From Xylogone sp. PMI_703 (lineage: Eukaryota; Ascomycota; Leotiomycetes), in contig JAJTUQ010000005.1 of NCBI GenBank assembly GCA_021399445.1, forward strand, positions 2,790,001-2,854,000: a stretch of 64,000 nt of DNA. The letters are read 5' to 3'. Shown in pieces: positions 1 to 12,044 of the stretch. The notes below the pieces were generated by a model that was given only the letters and a program-made list of their open reading frames with translations, was not told where the DNA came from and did not search any database. The position numbers and the translations under genes are program-made. The number at the start of each line of letters is the position of its first letter. Positions within the stretch are counted from its first letter, which is position 1.

Positions 1-1
1 C

Positions 2-844
2 CGCCGCGAAGACGCTGCTGCTGTGACAGAGGCTATAATTTCAAATCCTATCATTCGCAAAGTCGAGTTTATTGGGAGCGCCGCGGTAGGTAGGCTTATT
101 GGACAGGTATCTGCCAAATACTTGAAACCTGTATTGTTGGAGCTGGGTGGAAAGGCACCATCTATCATCTTAAAGGATGCAGACATCATAGATGCGGCAA
201 GGAAGGTAGCTGATGGCGCGACATTGTATCATGGTCAAATATGCATGTCCACTGATCGAATCATCGTTGTTGAGGAAGTGGCTCAGCCATTCATTGAAGA
301 ACTGAAAAGATATACTTCAAGCAAGTATGCAGACGGGGCAGGCTGGGCTGTTACGCAGAACCATGCAAAGCGCGCACATGACTTGTTTGATGAAGCTCAT
401 AAATCTGGGGCATCTTTTATCGTTGGAAATAACGAATGGCGAGATGCAAGTAAAAGTGGACTACGACCAACTATTATCACTGGCATAAAGAAGACTGACG
501 CTATATTCCATGAGGAACTGTTTTGTCCAGGAGCGATTTTGACCGTCGTAAAGGATGAAGAGGAAGCCATTGAGGTTGCCAACGACACGGTCTATGGCCT
601 AAGTGCAAGTGTCCACAGCAAAGACTTAGTAGCAGCTTTACGTGTTGCCAGGCAAATCGAATCAGGTCAGGTATACATCAATAATTTGACCACATATGAT
701 CAGCCGACTATCCCACTTGGTGGGGTAAAGGGTAGTGGTTGGGGAAGAACTAACGGGAAGTATATATTGAACGAGTTTCTGGTCGATAAGACGGTTATTT
801 TCCAAGATCCAACACAAGTTGGGAAAGATGACTTTGGTAAGTGA
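2..844 (+). CDS. Aldehyde dehydrogenase, C-terminal part (5' end outside window)
   Basis: This is the C-terminal 280 or so residues of an NAD(P)+-dependent aldehyde dehydrogenase that oxidises an aldehyde to its acid. The frame is open to the first bases of the window, so the N-terminal half lies upstream. Visible family motifs are the FIGSAAVGR segment of the cofactor fold, LELGGKAP with the general-base Glu, and GQICMSTDR with the catalytic Cys. The C-terminal part has GGVKGSGWGRTNG, matching the usual 'GG.K.SG.GR' motif. It resembles salicylaldehyde/vanillin-type ALDHs and is a paralogue of the complete ALDH at 29.7-31.4 kb, but lacks the introns that gene has in the matching part. It is convergent with the DHBD-like gene downstream. 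The aromatic substrate is inferred from family resemblance and context. Confidence 0.9.
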   Translation, partial: RREDAAAVTEAIISNPIIRKVEFIGSAAVGRLIGQVSAKYLKPVLLELGGKAPSIILKDADIIDAARKVADGATLYHGQICMSTDRIIVVEEVAQPFIEELKRYTSSKYADGAGWAVTQNHAKRAHDLFDEAHKSGASFIVGNNEWRDASKSGLRPTIITGIKKTDAIFHEELFCPGAILTVVKDEEEAIEVANDTVYGLSASVHSKDLVAALRVARQIESGQVYINNLTTYDQPTIPLGGVKGSGWGRTNGKYILNEFLVDKTVIFQDPTQVGKDDFGK

Positions 845-1458
845 AACAAACAGGAATTGGGGTCCTCGGCAGTGCATACAGGATATAGTTAAGTAGTATA
901 ACAATTTATAGGCGAATTTGTTGTTTGAGCATTTTCGGGACAAAATAGTTTCTATTGATTCAATAAACAGTTTTCACAAAAGCCATATATTAGTTTTCAG
1001 CAATATATTTGTAGCAATAGCTGTAGTAAACTCGAACCAAATCTACACATGTAAATCCTATAGCTTTGGGTATGAATGTCTCAAGAAGCATTTGATCAAA
1101 ATTGGCTCAATCAATGTAGGCTGGAATAGCTTGTTTGGGTTGAGATAAACATCTATTTTAATTATATTGTCCGAATGATCTCTTGTAAAATGATCGGCTA
1201 AAATACTGGTCAGTTTAAGTGTAAAAGTAAATTCGCTTGAGGCTTCCATTTCGGTTGCACTCTGGTGGCGAGTATATTGATATAATCAAGACCTCGTACT
1301 GAGTACGTTAATAATCAACAAGCTCAATGGCAACAAATACAGACTCTGATATCATTAGTTTCTCCAATCAATTTTGATATCATTGAATTTTAAGTGATGT
1401 TCTTGAAGTTCTCTAAATTTACATATCAGATCCAGTTCCTTCCCATGTTTGCACCTGT
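845..1458. other. Convergent intergenic region
   Basis: AT-rich spacer between the 3' ends of the ALDH and the DHBD-like gene. I see no gene, RNA or repeat in it; short ORFs here have no recognisable content. Confidence 0.5.
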
Positions 1459-2523
1459 CTATGGCAAATTCAACAACGCCTTTGCATTCTCTGAAGCGAT
1501 ATTTCTCCTAGTATTCGCATTTAAATGCAAACTATCAAACCAATCGGCCGACACTTCATTGCTATCAAATGGATAATCGACGCTGTATAGCACCTTGTTC
1601 TCTCCCATTTCCTCAATCGTGTTCCGTACGGTACTTTCCCGTCTGATCCCGGCCATTGTCGCATAAAAGTTTTGCTGAAGGTACTCCATCATAGTCTTCT
1701 TGTGAGGTCCAGTAATTCCTGGTGGAGCAGTTATCATCTTATGGTCAATGCGGTGAATATAAAAAGACAACCCCTCAGCGCAGTGGCCCAGAATGATTTT
1801 GATATTGGGATATCGATCAAGGATACCCGAACACATGATTCGAAGCACATGGCCAGCAGTTTCAACACTGAAACCCATGCATGCATGAGCAAGAATTGGG
1901 TAGTTCTGGTATACGCGCTGCTGGCTCATCGGTGGATTGCGCGGGTGGAGATACAATGGTACGTTGAGCTCAGCTAGCTTTGCCCAGAAAGGCTCACATG
2001 CGGGATCGTCTAAGTAACGAATATTGTCCATGTCTTCCGACAAATTGGTGAAACCGTTGATTAAGACACCTTTGGCGCCTAACACCTTCACAGCCCTCTC
2101 AAGCTCTGCCGCAGCTTCTTCAGGCTTCTGGATGGCGACACAGGCAAAGAAGCCAAATCGATCTGGATAGGCCTTAACATATCTCTGATACGTGTCATCG
2201 TTGGTCTTCCTAGCAAAGTCCACGGCGATGTTGGGATCCAAGATGCCTTGAATCCCAGGAGAAGTAAGTGATACAACGGCATAGCTAATGCCAGCGTTAT
2301 CCATTGATTTCAAACGCTTGCCAACATCGTTGAGACGGTCTTGGCAATCGTTATAATATTCCGTGTTAAAGGGTAATTCATCTTTAAGGCCGATGAGTTG
2401 AGGTTTGGGTGGATACGTCTGATTTGCTGGCCAGCAAGGACTGCCCACGGCTTCTTCAATGGCAATCTTCCCCTGAGTTCGGTTCACCTTAAGTGTTCCG
2501 TTAGATGTTCTTGGGACAGACAT
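1459..2523 (-). CDS. DHBD-type amidohydrolase: aromatic acid (reversible) decarboxylase
   Basis: Intronless 354-residue member of the ACMSD/2,3-dihydroxybenzoate decarboxylase branch of the metal-dependent hydrolases. Characterised relatives (2,3-dihydroxybenzoate, gamma-resorcylate and salicylate decarboxylases) remove CO2 non-oxidatively and reversibly from hydroxybenzoates. The metal ligands are visible: Glu23 in KIAIEEA, His193 in LYLHPR and Asp316 in YSVDYP. The HCAEGLSFYIHRID segment around His247 is also present. Length is slightly above the usual ~325-350, with a short N-terminal extension. The ATG at 2521-2523 is preceded by an AT-rich leader. Neighbours are an ALDH and homogentisate dioxygenase, which fits aromatic catabolism. 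The exact hydroxybenzoate cannot be read from sequence. Confidence 0.88.
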   Translation of the reverse strand: MSVPRTSNGTLKVNRTQGKIAIEEAVGSPCWPANQTYPPKPQLIGLKDELPFNTEYYNDCQDRLNDVGKRLKSMDNAGISYAVVSLTSPGIQGILDPNIAVDFARKTNDDTYQRYVKAYPDRFGFFACVAIQKPEEAAAELERAVKVLGAKGVLINGFTNLSEDMDNIRYLDDPACEPFWAKLAELNVPLYLHPRNPPMSQQRVYQNYPILAHACMGFSVETAGHVLRIMCSGILDRYPNIKIILGHCAEGLSFYIHRIDHKMITAPPGITGPHKKTMMEYLQQNFYATMAGIRRESTVRNTIEEMGENKVLYSVDYPFDSNEVSADWFDSLHLNANTRRNIASENAKALLNLP

Positions 2524-4008
2524 GTTTTTGCGAGGTGAAATCTGGAGAAAATTGTTTAAATGTGTATAATCGGTTGTTTGAAAAGTGAAGCCACATAAGG
2601 TGCCATGCAGATGTGAATATATTCACTTTATCTACAAGAGCGGTACAAGAGCGGAGTTTAGGACAGTAAGAAACAATTGTGTATTACTAAAGCTAATTAT
2701 GTTTTACCTAATGGCCTGACTAACTGAAAAATATCACTAATTATCTACCATATTCAAATTCATGGTGCTTAGAGTTTCTGTGTTGGAGTTTCTGGACGGA
2801 ATCCCCCGCAGACTTTCTACGCCGGGGTTCCTATCCGGGGCTTCTTTGTGGAAGTCGAGCTAGTCATCAGCCGATCTCTTATGCGGCCTTAGTCGGGAGA
2901 AGCGGATGTAAATCCTTTATTGATTTTTGCTACGGAATTGAACACAAATCAAGTGATACATAAGATCATCTAGTATATGTTGCAGGCGCCGTGGTAGCTA
3001 CACCAGCCAAGCCGTTCTATTCTCCCATCCTACAAAACCCTAACTCGTTTTGGTTAGTCGTCGTTTAGCCTCTCTTCTCGGATCCAAGCGGGCTCCAAGC
3101 GGGGTAGTACCGCACTAGCAGGGGACAGCAAGCTTATCTGTATCTAGTAATAACTAATTCCGGTTAAGTCAACATAAAATTTCTGAATATTATGAAATAA
3201 CTGGAAAGTTATTACCCAATAAAGGTAAGTGAGGCTCTCCCCTACTAATGCTGTGCAAATACTTAACCGCTGGACGTCTGTACAGTAATAATGTTGAGTT
3301 GATACAATAAGCAATGCAATTAGATTATGTGAGGTGTGTATCTTGAACGTCTAACGTATTCATTACTTGTTATGGAAACAAGCTAAACCACTTTCATAAT
3401 GCATCCTCCTCCCTAAGCTTGAGCTTGCGGACTCCGCCATGTCCGCTTTCTTCCGCTCAATAAGGCGTACTCTATAGCTCTGCGGAATACTCTGTCTGCA
3501 GAGCTAGGATTAAGTTCTCTGAGGCTGATGATGCTGTTGCAACCGTCCATAGCTTTTGAATTAGGCAGAGTTTGTGGGAGTAAAGTTCTCTTACGGCTCT
3601 AACAAGTGCTTTTCAATAGCACGAAGGGAAGTGTTTAACAGATTTGGGTGGATTATAACAGTGTCGTTTAAAGGTAGTCAACGATGCAGTTAGTCTAAAC
3701 ATAGGAGTTGGCAGCGTAAAGCGTATGATATTCTATAGAAATATTTAATCATCCACCAATGCCAGTGCGCATGATTGGATCTCGAACATTCAAGTAAGGC
3801 CAACAGCAAATACAGTCAAAGTTCTAGCTAGAAACCTCTCTTATTCATACAAATTGCATTTTATGTACTTCAACTATGTTAACATAACAAACTAATCTTT
3901 TGGTTTAAGAAATAGCAGGGAAACAATAGCAACTCATAGGCCTCCCCCGGTTTCTTCGACCCGCTGTGGGGGAGCTACCCCTCGCAGTAATCCTCACAGT
4001 AATCTTCA
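2524..4008. other. Intergenic region, possible degraded repeat DNA
   Basis: No open frame of interest. The parts around 2790-3130 and 3400-3600 are more GC-rich than the surrounding AT-rich DNA and contain imperfect short repeats (for example two 'ccggggttcc/ccggggcttc' runs near 2820-2850). This could be an old mobile-element remnant, but I cannot name one. Confidence 0.3.
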
Positions 4009-5491
4009 CTACTGAACAAGATGACTATTTACTACCTTGTCTTTAGGCATATTCCAGTATGACTTGAGATTACCCCAGCTCTCTTCGGTGTAACGACGCT
4101 GAATCTTCTTGCACGTCCTCAAGCCCCACTCAGTTACGCCCATCATAAGACTACTCTCAAACATGAAAGCAAGGTTATCCCCACCGGTCCAAGCCGGCTT
4201 TAGCTCAGCTTCGCGCGCATTTTCAGTGCTTTCTGCATCGGCTCCGTGTGCACTCATAACGTTGTGAAGATTCGCACCTCCGGGGACAAAGCCGCTGTGT
4301 CCGCCGCTACGAGCATCAAAGTCTCCCACAATGATTCCCATGAACTCGCTCATTATATTGCGGTGGAAGAAAGCAGGGCGGAAGGTATCTTCGCCGACGA
4401 GCCACCTGGGTGGGAAGAGGACGAAGTCAACGACTGCGGTGCCTGGTTGGTGGGACGGAGCCGTGAGACAGGTGAAAATGGAGGGATCGGGGTGGTCGTA
4501 GGAGACAGTTCCAATAGTGTTAAAACGGCCCAAATCGTACTTGTACGGGTAATATGTACCCTGCCAGGCGACCACATCGAAAGGCGTATGCGCTTGCTCT
4601 GCGACGAAGAAGTTATGGTTAAACTTGCTGATGACCTTATACACGTTCTTCCCTTGATCAGCTGTGGGCCCAAAGTCTTCGCTGAAATTCGCTACTGGAA
4701 CTTGGAAGTCGCGAGCATTAGCCAGTGCGTGGGATCCAATGACACCCAGCGGCGGAAGCTCGAAATGGTTCTGGTAGAGTTCAAGAGCGTACCCTCGGGC
4801 TGGTCCCGACGGGAGGAAGACCTGGTACTTGATACCGCGTGGAATGACGCAGATCTCCCTGGGTCGAACTAACAACCAACCTAGCTCGGTTCGAATATCA
4901 AGTTCACCCTCCTGAGGTACGATCAAAAAATCGCCGTCGCCTGAGTAGTAGGATGTCTTCTCGTCCATACTCCTTCCGGCAGCGTAGATGAACATACCAC
5001 ATCCCTCCTTAATAGTAGCGTCACCGGAACCTGCAAGCATCTTTAAGCCCGAAGGAAAGTCGAGGTTTTTGGACTGGTCATGGTCAAAAGGATCCCATTG
5101 TAGTTGGTTTGGGAGGAAATGGAGTTTCTCCTGAGTCTTAGCCGTGTCTCCATTGATTCCTCCGGATCCGTCGGTGAGGTGATAGGGATTGTGCGTACAA
5201 GAGGGTAGAATCCGGTAGACCCAGGTCTGCTTGTTCTCACGCCTTGGGGCCATAAAGGAAGTCCCGGACAATTTCTCATTGTATAGACCGTACGAGGCCT
5301 TCTGAGGAGAGTTTTGAGCGATAGGCAGGGCGCCATCAACTGCCTCGGTTCTGAGATTAAAAAATAGCAGTTAATTTTTCTGGGGCGTGCTGATAAGCTC
5401 TAGGGCTGACAAGAAATACATACTCTAGGTGGGAGTCAAAGCCGGCTAGATACCGGTACTTCTCCTTTGTGCTAAACTGGCTGACAGGCAT
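4009..5491 (-). CDS. hmgA: Homogentisate 1,2-dioxygenase
   Basis: This enzyme opens the homogentisate ring to maleylacetoacetate, the key step of phenylalanine/tyrosine degradation. The model has two exons, 5491-5424 and 5350-4009, with a 73-bp intron (GTATGT..CTCAG). It gives 469 residues starting [18 protein letters not shown]. The iron-binding set is intact: His (~352) and Glu (~358) in [11 protein letters not shown] and His (~391) in MSAHGAD. Family motifs such as WVYRILPS and [20 protein letters not shown] are clear, and length is normal for fungal HmgA. In Aspergillus the gene is clustered with fumarylacetoacetase and maleylacetoacetate isomerase; neither is in this window, so it stands alone here. 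Confidence 0.97.
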
Positions 5492-7347
5492 GATGTCGTT
5501 AGTCTTCGTAGTGGTTTGGTGTTAGTGCGTTGAAATAGTTGAATCTAAAGTACAGAAGTGCCTAGAGGGACGGCCCTTTATTATACAAGTCCATGACCAA
5601 GGTAAACCATAAAGCTGGTGACGCTGGGCCACAATGTGATGCTACTGTAATCTGGTCATTGTGTTCACATCCCATTGTGACGGGGGGTAGTGGATCGGAG
5701 CGTCGTACCTGCAAAATGCAACAAGTGCTCCGAACTGCCCACGGGGATTTGAAATCTTTAGATAAGAGCCCCGTAAGCGTCAGTCTTAGAAAAGAATTAG
5801 CAAGCCAACTGCTTGTCAAGCATGATCCTGTATCTCCAGCATACACTCCCTTGCTTGCCACTGGCTTACCTCTTCTGCATTGTACAATGCAGTGACCCAC
5901 ATTTGGCTGACTTTAGGGGAAGAGACAGGACTCTGACCAGGGAAAAGAAATGTGGTGGGGAAATCAGATGTCTTAGTAAAAGATCTGTAAGAATAGTAAT
6001 GAAGCAGGTGGCTTCTCCCTCAAGTTGGGCCGCCTTCATTGGTCGGAAGAAAATCCCATTCGGCAATCTCTCCTTCTACCCAGTAGAGTACCATACGAGA
6101 CCGTTTATTATTGTCAGGCGAGCAGGAAAATATTAACGTCATGTTCCTTGACTCACTCCCTCGTGAGTGCGAGTTAACATAGTTCAAATGGCCCACCTCT
6201 ATTCCGATGGGCGAGAAGTGCTTTCTCACTTTTAAAGACAGCAGTGCTTCGGGGGCTATGAATTCTATCATCTTCATTATAGAAACAGACTGCATCTCCA
6301 CGTCTAAATGATGGTCTTGTAACCGTCTCAACCTTTCGAGAACGTTGCTTAAACTTGATCGACTTGATCGGGGCACAATGAAAGAGGGCATCACAAACCT
6401 CATAAGGAATACTTGTACCAATTCCGGAGAGAATAGGGGATTCGGTCAAATCGTTTCCCTAGCCCCCAAGACAATTTAAGGAGTAAGATACGGAGTAATT
6501 TAATCAATTCTTGTATCATCCAATCTACCGTACTTGAACTTTGATTCTAGTTGATATGCTGAGAGACTCAAATTCGAAGCTAAGTGATGCAGTGCGAATC
6601 ACATGTTAGTGATACTAGCTGTTTCTGTCAGAAATACCCGTGTGTAATTATCCGGGATCGATGAGAGCCACATAATTTAAGTATTTCAATTATTTCACTT
6701 TTCCAGAGCATCATCTGCATTACCGTGTTAGCAATCAATGGACCCTTCTCATATTCTGTATGTACGCTTGCTCAGGTCCAAGCCGAGACCGCAGGTAATT
6801 TTCACCCTAACCCATCCTCCGTAGTAATGCCCGCTCAAGCCCCGTCAATTAAAACCCGCGGGGGAAACCCCGCTAAAGAAACTGCGTATACAAGCTCCGG
6901 TACAAACACTCTAGAAGCACAAATCAAATCAAAGATCTCCAAGTCTGTAAGGCTGCAAGATAATTTGCAGCTACATCAATCTGTCCAACCCGATTATTGA
7001 GCTCATCATCCATATCGGACTTATCCGGCATGGTAGGTACTCCTAATGATGAATAGACGTAATCTGGATCACGTGATAAGAACACATGATTCTTCCCATC
7101 AACTGGCTGATGATCTTAGGCCTTCATCATCCCTGTTAGGCTATTACTTCTCTTGATAATGGCTGATTGTGCATTTTGATATGATCTATGAATAACTATG
7201 GTTGAAGTGTTTGCTTACATCTGGATAACCATACGAACCTGACCGTGCCGGGGGCGCTGAAGAGGTTATACATTCCCGGCCCCCATAATCTAATGTATCA
7301 AAGCATCGCATTGAGATATACGCTTGCGCTTGACCAAAAGTTTCGTA
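5492..7347. other. Intergenic region between HGD and carboxylesterase
   Basis: Several overlapping ORFs on both strands (about 5560-6450 and 6725-7000) show no recognisable domain and no consistent splice structure. A perfect 14-bp palindrome, gcattgtacaatgc, lies at 5877-5890, roughly 390 bp upstream of the HGD start. Nothing else stands out. Confidence 0.4.
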
Positions 7348-9096
7348 TTAGTTACTCAGACTGATTCGACCAAATCCTAAACTATAGTACACTGCAGAGA
7401 GCTCCATAGGATCACAACTTTGAAGCAGCTTGAAATGTGCCACTCTCCTACGTAAGCTGTACTCGTTGTTGTCAATCTCTTTGCACTCTCCAAGTGGCCC
7501 AAAGGCATATATCTTGTCACTCTGCCATGGTGATCTTCCATTGATAAATGAAATCCACTTTGCTCTCATCTGTCTTCCCACTTCTTCCGCAGCTGGATCA
7601 AACGATAGGTCGTAGCCACCAAAGAGTAGAGGCAATTCGACACCATGGTGGGCCCTACTAGAATGTTGCCATGGATTTGCCTGATCAACTACATACTGAT
7701 ACACAGCTCTCTGTCCCTCCCTCCATTTTGCTGCGATATCGGCGACCGGCTTCGCAAAACGATAGTCGTTAAGGAAGTCTAGAGATCCTACCTTTGCAGA
7801 TTGTGGTCGATCTGCATATACACCATATTGTTCAGCAAGTTTATCACACCACTCAGGAGCCATTTTGAAGGAAGAAAGGATCGTATCAACGGTCAGTAAA
7901 TCGAAAGCACTTCTCCAGAGATTAGACTAGTAAAAATAAGCACTATCGACCAGATGTGTTACAGACAGCAGGGACAAGTATACCTCATATTCACAATCTC
8001 CGAGCATTAATTCGTCCACTCTTTCCTCTCCGATAGCCCAGTCGGTCAGTGTACCTTCTTTCTGCAACCACATACTCGCCCACCCAAGCTCGCGGACATA
8101 GTTTACAAGGGATTCAGCCGGAGTTTCCATCAGAGACGCATGACCATCAGCGTTTGATTTCTGCAGTACACTAGCTAGACGTTTCTGGCCAATTTCTCTG
8201 GATAAAGGAGGCGACAAAGGTAGGTGACCGGATTGCATGATCGCCCGCTTGACAGATACACCAGTAAAGAGGTGGGCGTGAGTATAGACACCACCAGCAC
8301 TCTCGCCAGCAAGGGTAATATTGTCCTGTAGATATTAGCCTCTTTAGACCAACAGCTTGTCGGAATTGAAAGATAATTTACCTTATCTCCACCAAAAATC
8401 GAGATGTTTTCCTTCACCCAATCAATCCCCTGCCGCTGGTCTTTCAATGCAAGATTGATGTTGCTATTCCCATCTCCAAATGCAAAGATACTGAGACGGT
8501 AGTTCAGAGAGACAACAATAATCGGCTGGCCATGTGAGATGGATGCGGCAACTAAAGGTCGCATATCACAGATTCGGGAGGCAGGTGACGGAAGAGATAT
8601 TGCTTGGGAACCACCTAAATTTGCGTCTCAGCTTCGATCACACATAATTACGTCAAGGATCTTAAAAGCGGAATCAGGATACCATGGATCCAAATCAAGA
8701 CAGGCAGTTTCCGTATATCCATCTTTACCTCGGTTTCTGACGGCATGGTCACCGTTAGGTTGCAACATTCGAACTCATCGAATGGTTCAAGCTCGTCTGT
8801 TAATCCAGCTGGGATTCGGAGAAGTATTCTTGGATCAATCCAAGCTTGGGGACATATAGGACTTCAAAATTAACCAGCAGTCTACGGCGAGGCCTGGAAA
8901 TCCGTACATACCCGAACTTAGTACAATCTAAGGTCCCTTCTTTGGGCAAGGGCACTGGTGTCGATAGAGCCCAGCGTGAAGGTACATTCGCATACTTAAT
9001 GCCCCTAAACTGCGTTACATTCTTAAAATTGTGCCTGGACTGCATGCCAGTCAATGCGGCCTGAGGACCCGTCTTCAAAGTTGAAAGTGAAGACAT
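7348..9096 (-). CDS. Type-B carboxylesterase (alpha/beta hydrolase)
   Basis: Serine esterase of the cholinesterase/lipase-like type-B family. The ORF looks broken but five exons restore one frame: 9096-8912, 8861-8683, 8614-8382, 8325-7984 and 7926-7348, with introns of 50-68 bp. The product is 505 residues. The N-terminus has the family's FRGIKYA and G-PICPQ motifs, followed by LPVLIWIHGG (oxyanion loop) and VVSLNYRL. The nucleophile elbow GESAGG has Ser208. Likely acid and base are Glu313 in GDCEYES and His407 in AHHGVELP. No signal peptide is evident, so it is probably intracellular. It could hydrolyse aromatic or plant-derived esters given the neighbours, but the substrate is not readable. 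The ATG at 9096 gives the best N-terminal family match; an in-frame upstream extension exists. Confidence 0.85.
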
Positions 9097-10543
9097 AATT
9101 GTAATATCATTGAACGAGAGCAAACCAAAGTACAAGAAGACGTAAGAGGGTGCATCTGCCCTTATAATTAGTACATGTCTCCACAACTCAGTCAGTACTT
9201 CAGGCACTATTCTAATTGGGAAGTTTACGCACACAGAGAGCTCTTGTCTCCTTTGGATTATCTGTTCTCCTATACCGGGGTGTGGCAATAGCCTTAGCAT
9301 GACATATCATGACAAAGAACGCATGGTAAGATTTTACCCCGGCTTTATCCGTCAAAATACTGTATTTCTCAGTCGGATGGAGAACTAATCCACACCACTA
9401 GCGATGACTGCTTGCCAGGATCCATTCAAATGCGTCACTGAGGCCCGCCTCTGCCACGGATAGTACACGGATAGTAGTGAGTATACGACTTCCGCTCTCG
9501 GGGTCCCGTACCATTTGCTGCTCGGCATACTGCCCCATTGTCGACGGAGTAACAACTGGACAAATATTACTATGTACACCAGGGAAAGGCTAAAGAAAGA
9601 GTACTGATGGCGAGGCGCAAAAATATAACACAATGGGGCCTCCCTTCACAGTTTGGATAACTTCACAAAACTTAAGAGCTACTAGAATACTCCCATATTC
9701 ATCAGCCAGATGTTCTAGCTTCGTATGAAGTCTGAGAGGTGTTCGAAATCATCGCTACCTCGGGAGAGCACCGAGGTAAGCCACTACATTATGTCATCAT
9801 CATCATCAGGTTTTACTTTGGTCGGACTTGGAAGAAGGAAATTGCACCGTACAGCCTTAATGATGTATTGAACGGGACTACCGAAGATGGTACTGCTTGT
9901 GAATGGCATTTTTAAAATTAGTAATCTATGTAATTAGAGGCACATTTGAAATCTGACTGATATTTTCAGAGTTTACTGAATTCTCGCTGTTGCTGAATTA
10001 TTTATCATGCTTGATTGCTTGGTGAGAATATTTTGAATCATTCTAACGTCGATATCGCTCAACTGATGGGAGACATAATTGGTTATATAACCATCTCCTA
10101 CTGATGAATAAGGTAACTGCAGGCTCGGTCAACGCCCGAGGTCGAAAGCCTGCCAGACCAGTGTCCGGCTGCGGCGGGGTGGTAGGGACGGCAGTCACCA
10201 TACAGCTGACTACCGGGCCTATATAGCTATAAAGACGGTGGCTCCCACTTGTCATTATGGAGTTCAGAGATCGTTCTGCTTTGGATCTTGGTTCTCAGTT
10301 GTTCGCTATACACCGTGTATTCGCTGTGGCTCCACTCTCAATTCTCAGTTGCGGTATTCTAGCTATTACCCAATCTGCTTCCACTTCGTGCAGCCCAACG
10401 CTTTGACAAACCCTCTACTGATCAACCAAATTATTTGTCGTTGATGACCATTTCCTCTTCAATCGCAATCACTTGGATTACCGACCTTCAATTAATTCAA
10501 TTAATCACATAGAAGTACAACAGTTCAAATTCCACAAGAAAAA
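9097..10543. other. Intergenic region upstream of the flavin-reductase-like gene
   Basis: No supported gene. The 3' part (10200-10540) is a CT-rich leader with a TATA-like 'tatatagctataaag' near 10218 and probably holds the promoter and 5' UTR of the next gene. A short microsatellite 'catcatcatcatca' lies near 9795. Confidence 0.4.
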
Positions 10544-11371
10544 ATGTCCCGTCATCCACCATTCAAAGACGTGGAAGCCTCACGGCCCCCGTGGCACGAG
10601 GATGTCGGCCCTACTTTCACTCGCACACGCAAGCCTGACTGGAAACCGGGTGGAGGCGCCAATGACCATTCCTTCGACGGCAAGAAACATGTCGAAATCG
10701 ATCCTTACGCCCCTGGTCGCAATCCCAACCTAAACTATAAACTGCTCATCAGTGCCATTGTTCCTCGACCCATCGGGTTCATGTCCACGCTCTCTAAGGA
10801 TGGCCTAACTGCCAATCTCTCACCATTCTCTTTCTTTCAGATGTTCTCCTATGATCCTCCACTATTCGTTTTTGGGATCGTAGGCAATAAGCTCGGTGTC
10901 CATGCTGATCAACCAAATTCCAAGGACTCTCTGCGGAATGTGCTTGATACAGGGGAATGCGTGATCAATATTATCTCGGAACATTTTCTGGAGGCAGCCA
11001 ATTTCACTTGTATCAATGCGCCATATGGTGTGTCGGAATTTGATATCTCTGGCTTGCATCAGGCGCCTTCAGTGGTCGTCCGGGCTCCTCGTGTCAAAGA
11101 AGCTGTTTTCAGCATCGAGGCGAAGCTTGTTGAGAAGAGAGAGTATCAAGCGAAACTTGATCCGACCCACACGACGGCCACTATGCTGGTAGTGGAGGGA
11201 GTCAGGTTTTGGGCGAGAGAAGATGCGGTCGATGATCAAGGGAGTCTTATTGATATCGATAAATTGAGACCGATTGCTAGATTAGGGGGGATTACATATG
11301 CGCGTGTGACTGAGTTAATCGAGTTACCGCGGCCGGAGTGGGAGATCGTTAGGAATGGAGAACCCAGTTGA
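10544..11371 (+). CDS. Flavin reductase-like, FMN-binding split-barrel protein
   Basis: Intronless 275-residue protein of the flavin_reductase-like/DUF447 split-barrel group. The core begins at about residue 65 with LLISAIVPRPIGFMSTLSKDGLTANLSPFSFF, the family's FMN-binding hallmark (PRPI..V.T....G..N.AP.S.F). The middle has GECVINIIS and the C-terminus IARLGGITYARV. Relatives bind FMN and act as reductases, oxygenase partners or proteins of unknown reaction. The ATG at 10544 follows a purine-rich 'caagaaaaaatg' context. No partner oxygenase is adjacent. A link with aromatic hydroxylation would be speculative. Confidence 0.85.
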   Translation: MSRHPPFKDVEASRPPWHEDVGPTFTRTRKPDWKPGGGANDHSFDGKKHVEIDPYAPGRNPNLNYKLLISAIVPRPIGFMSTLSKDGLTANLSPFSFFQMFSYDPPLFVFGIVGNKLGVHADQPNSKDSLRNVLDTGECVINIISEHFLEAANFTCINAPYGVSEFDISGLHQAPSVVVRAPRVKEAVFSIEAKLVEKREYQAKLDPTHTTATMLVVEGVRFWAREDAVDDQGSLIDIDKLRPIARLGGITYARVTELIELPRPEWEIVRNGEPS

Positions 11372-11817
11372 GTAAATCTCAAGATAGGAGTTATTAAGGT
11401 GCAATTGTATAAACGATGGATGTCTGATGTACACGGATAGAAGGGTTCGCATAAATTCCGATAACAAATGTTTACACAATAGAAGATTAGACGCATTGAA
11501 GTAGGAGTCAAACCGTGGTATGTTATTAAATAACGGTAATATATCTAGTTGATAGACCAAAAGTCAATTATCTATCCTACAATATGACCACAGTACAATT
11601 TATAGATGAGCTGGTACTCTAAGACATTCTATAGGAGATATCTCCATGGTCTGTGGTCATTGAGTTGATTTGCAAGCTCCATGGGTGATTGTATCTGAAG
11701 TATCACTGTACTATGTAAGTTGCAACTTAGTCTAAGTCATAGAAAAGAGATCTCAACTTAAACTTCGGCCTTTTTCTATGCCTGAAGAAATAGGAATAGC
11801 TCGGCCTGGTAGAAATA

Positions 11818-12044
11818 CTATCCCCCCCCCCCATAATACTTGTCACCCAATCCACAGGCCCCTGGTCTGACACTCTCATTTGCTCAGACTCCGGTATACG
11901 AGGGTCAAAAAAATCATCAGAATTACCCAATTCGGATTATAAGGTCCTTGCGTGCCTTGTCCAAATCTTACACGGAGCCCTTGCTGAAGTTGCAATATTC
12001 TCCAGTTTTCCCCTTGTGGGTGACAAGTATTATGGGGGGGATAG
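11818..12044. mobile_element. 227-bp MITE with ~30-bp terminal inverted repeats and TA target site
   Basis: The ends are near-perfect inverted repeats: left 11818-11849 (CTAT, 11 C, then ATAATACTTGTCACCCA), right 12017-12044, its reverse complement with only 7 C. Direct TA dinucleotides flank both ends (11816-11817 and 12045-12046), the target duplication of Tc1/mariner elements. The 165-bp interior has no coding potential, so this is a non-autonomous element. I cannot check for other copies in the genome. The homopolymer difference may be real or a sequencing error. Confidence 0.85.

Noticed and set aside
4246..4872. 208-codon plus-strand ORF inside homogentisate dioxygenase
   Set aside because: It lies wholly antisense to a well-supported gene and has no recognisable content; a shadow frame.
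5877..5890. Perfect 14-bp palindrome as an operator
   Set aside because: A single palindrome of this size can occur by chance and no matching second site or known regulator was found.
7348..9096. Carboxylesterase as a broken gene
   Set aside because: Four introns of 50-68 bp reconnect all pieces in phase and keep Ser, Glu and His of the triad.
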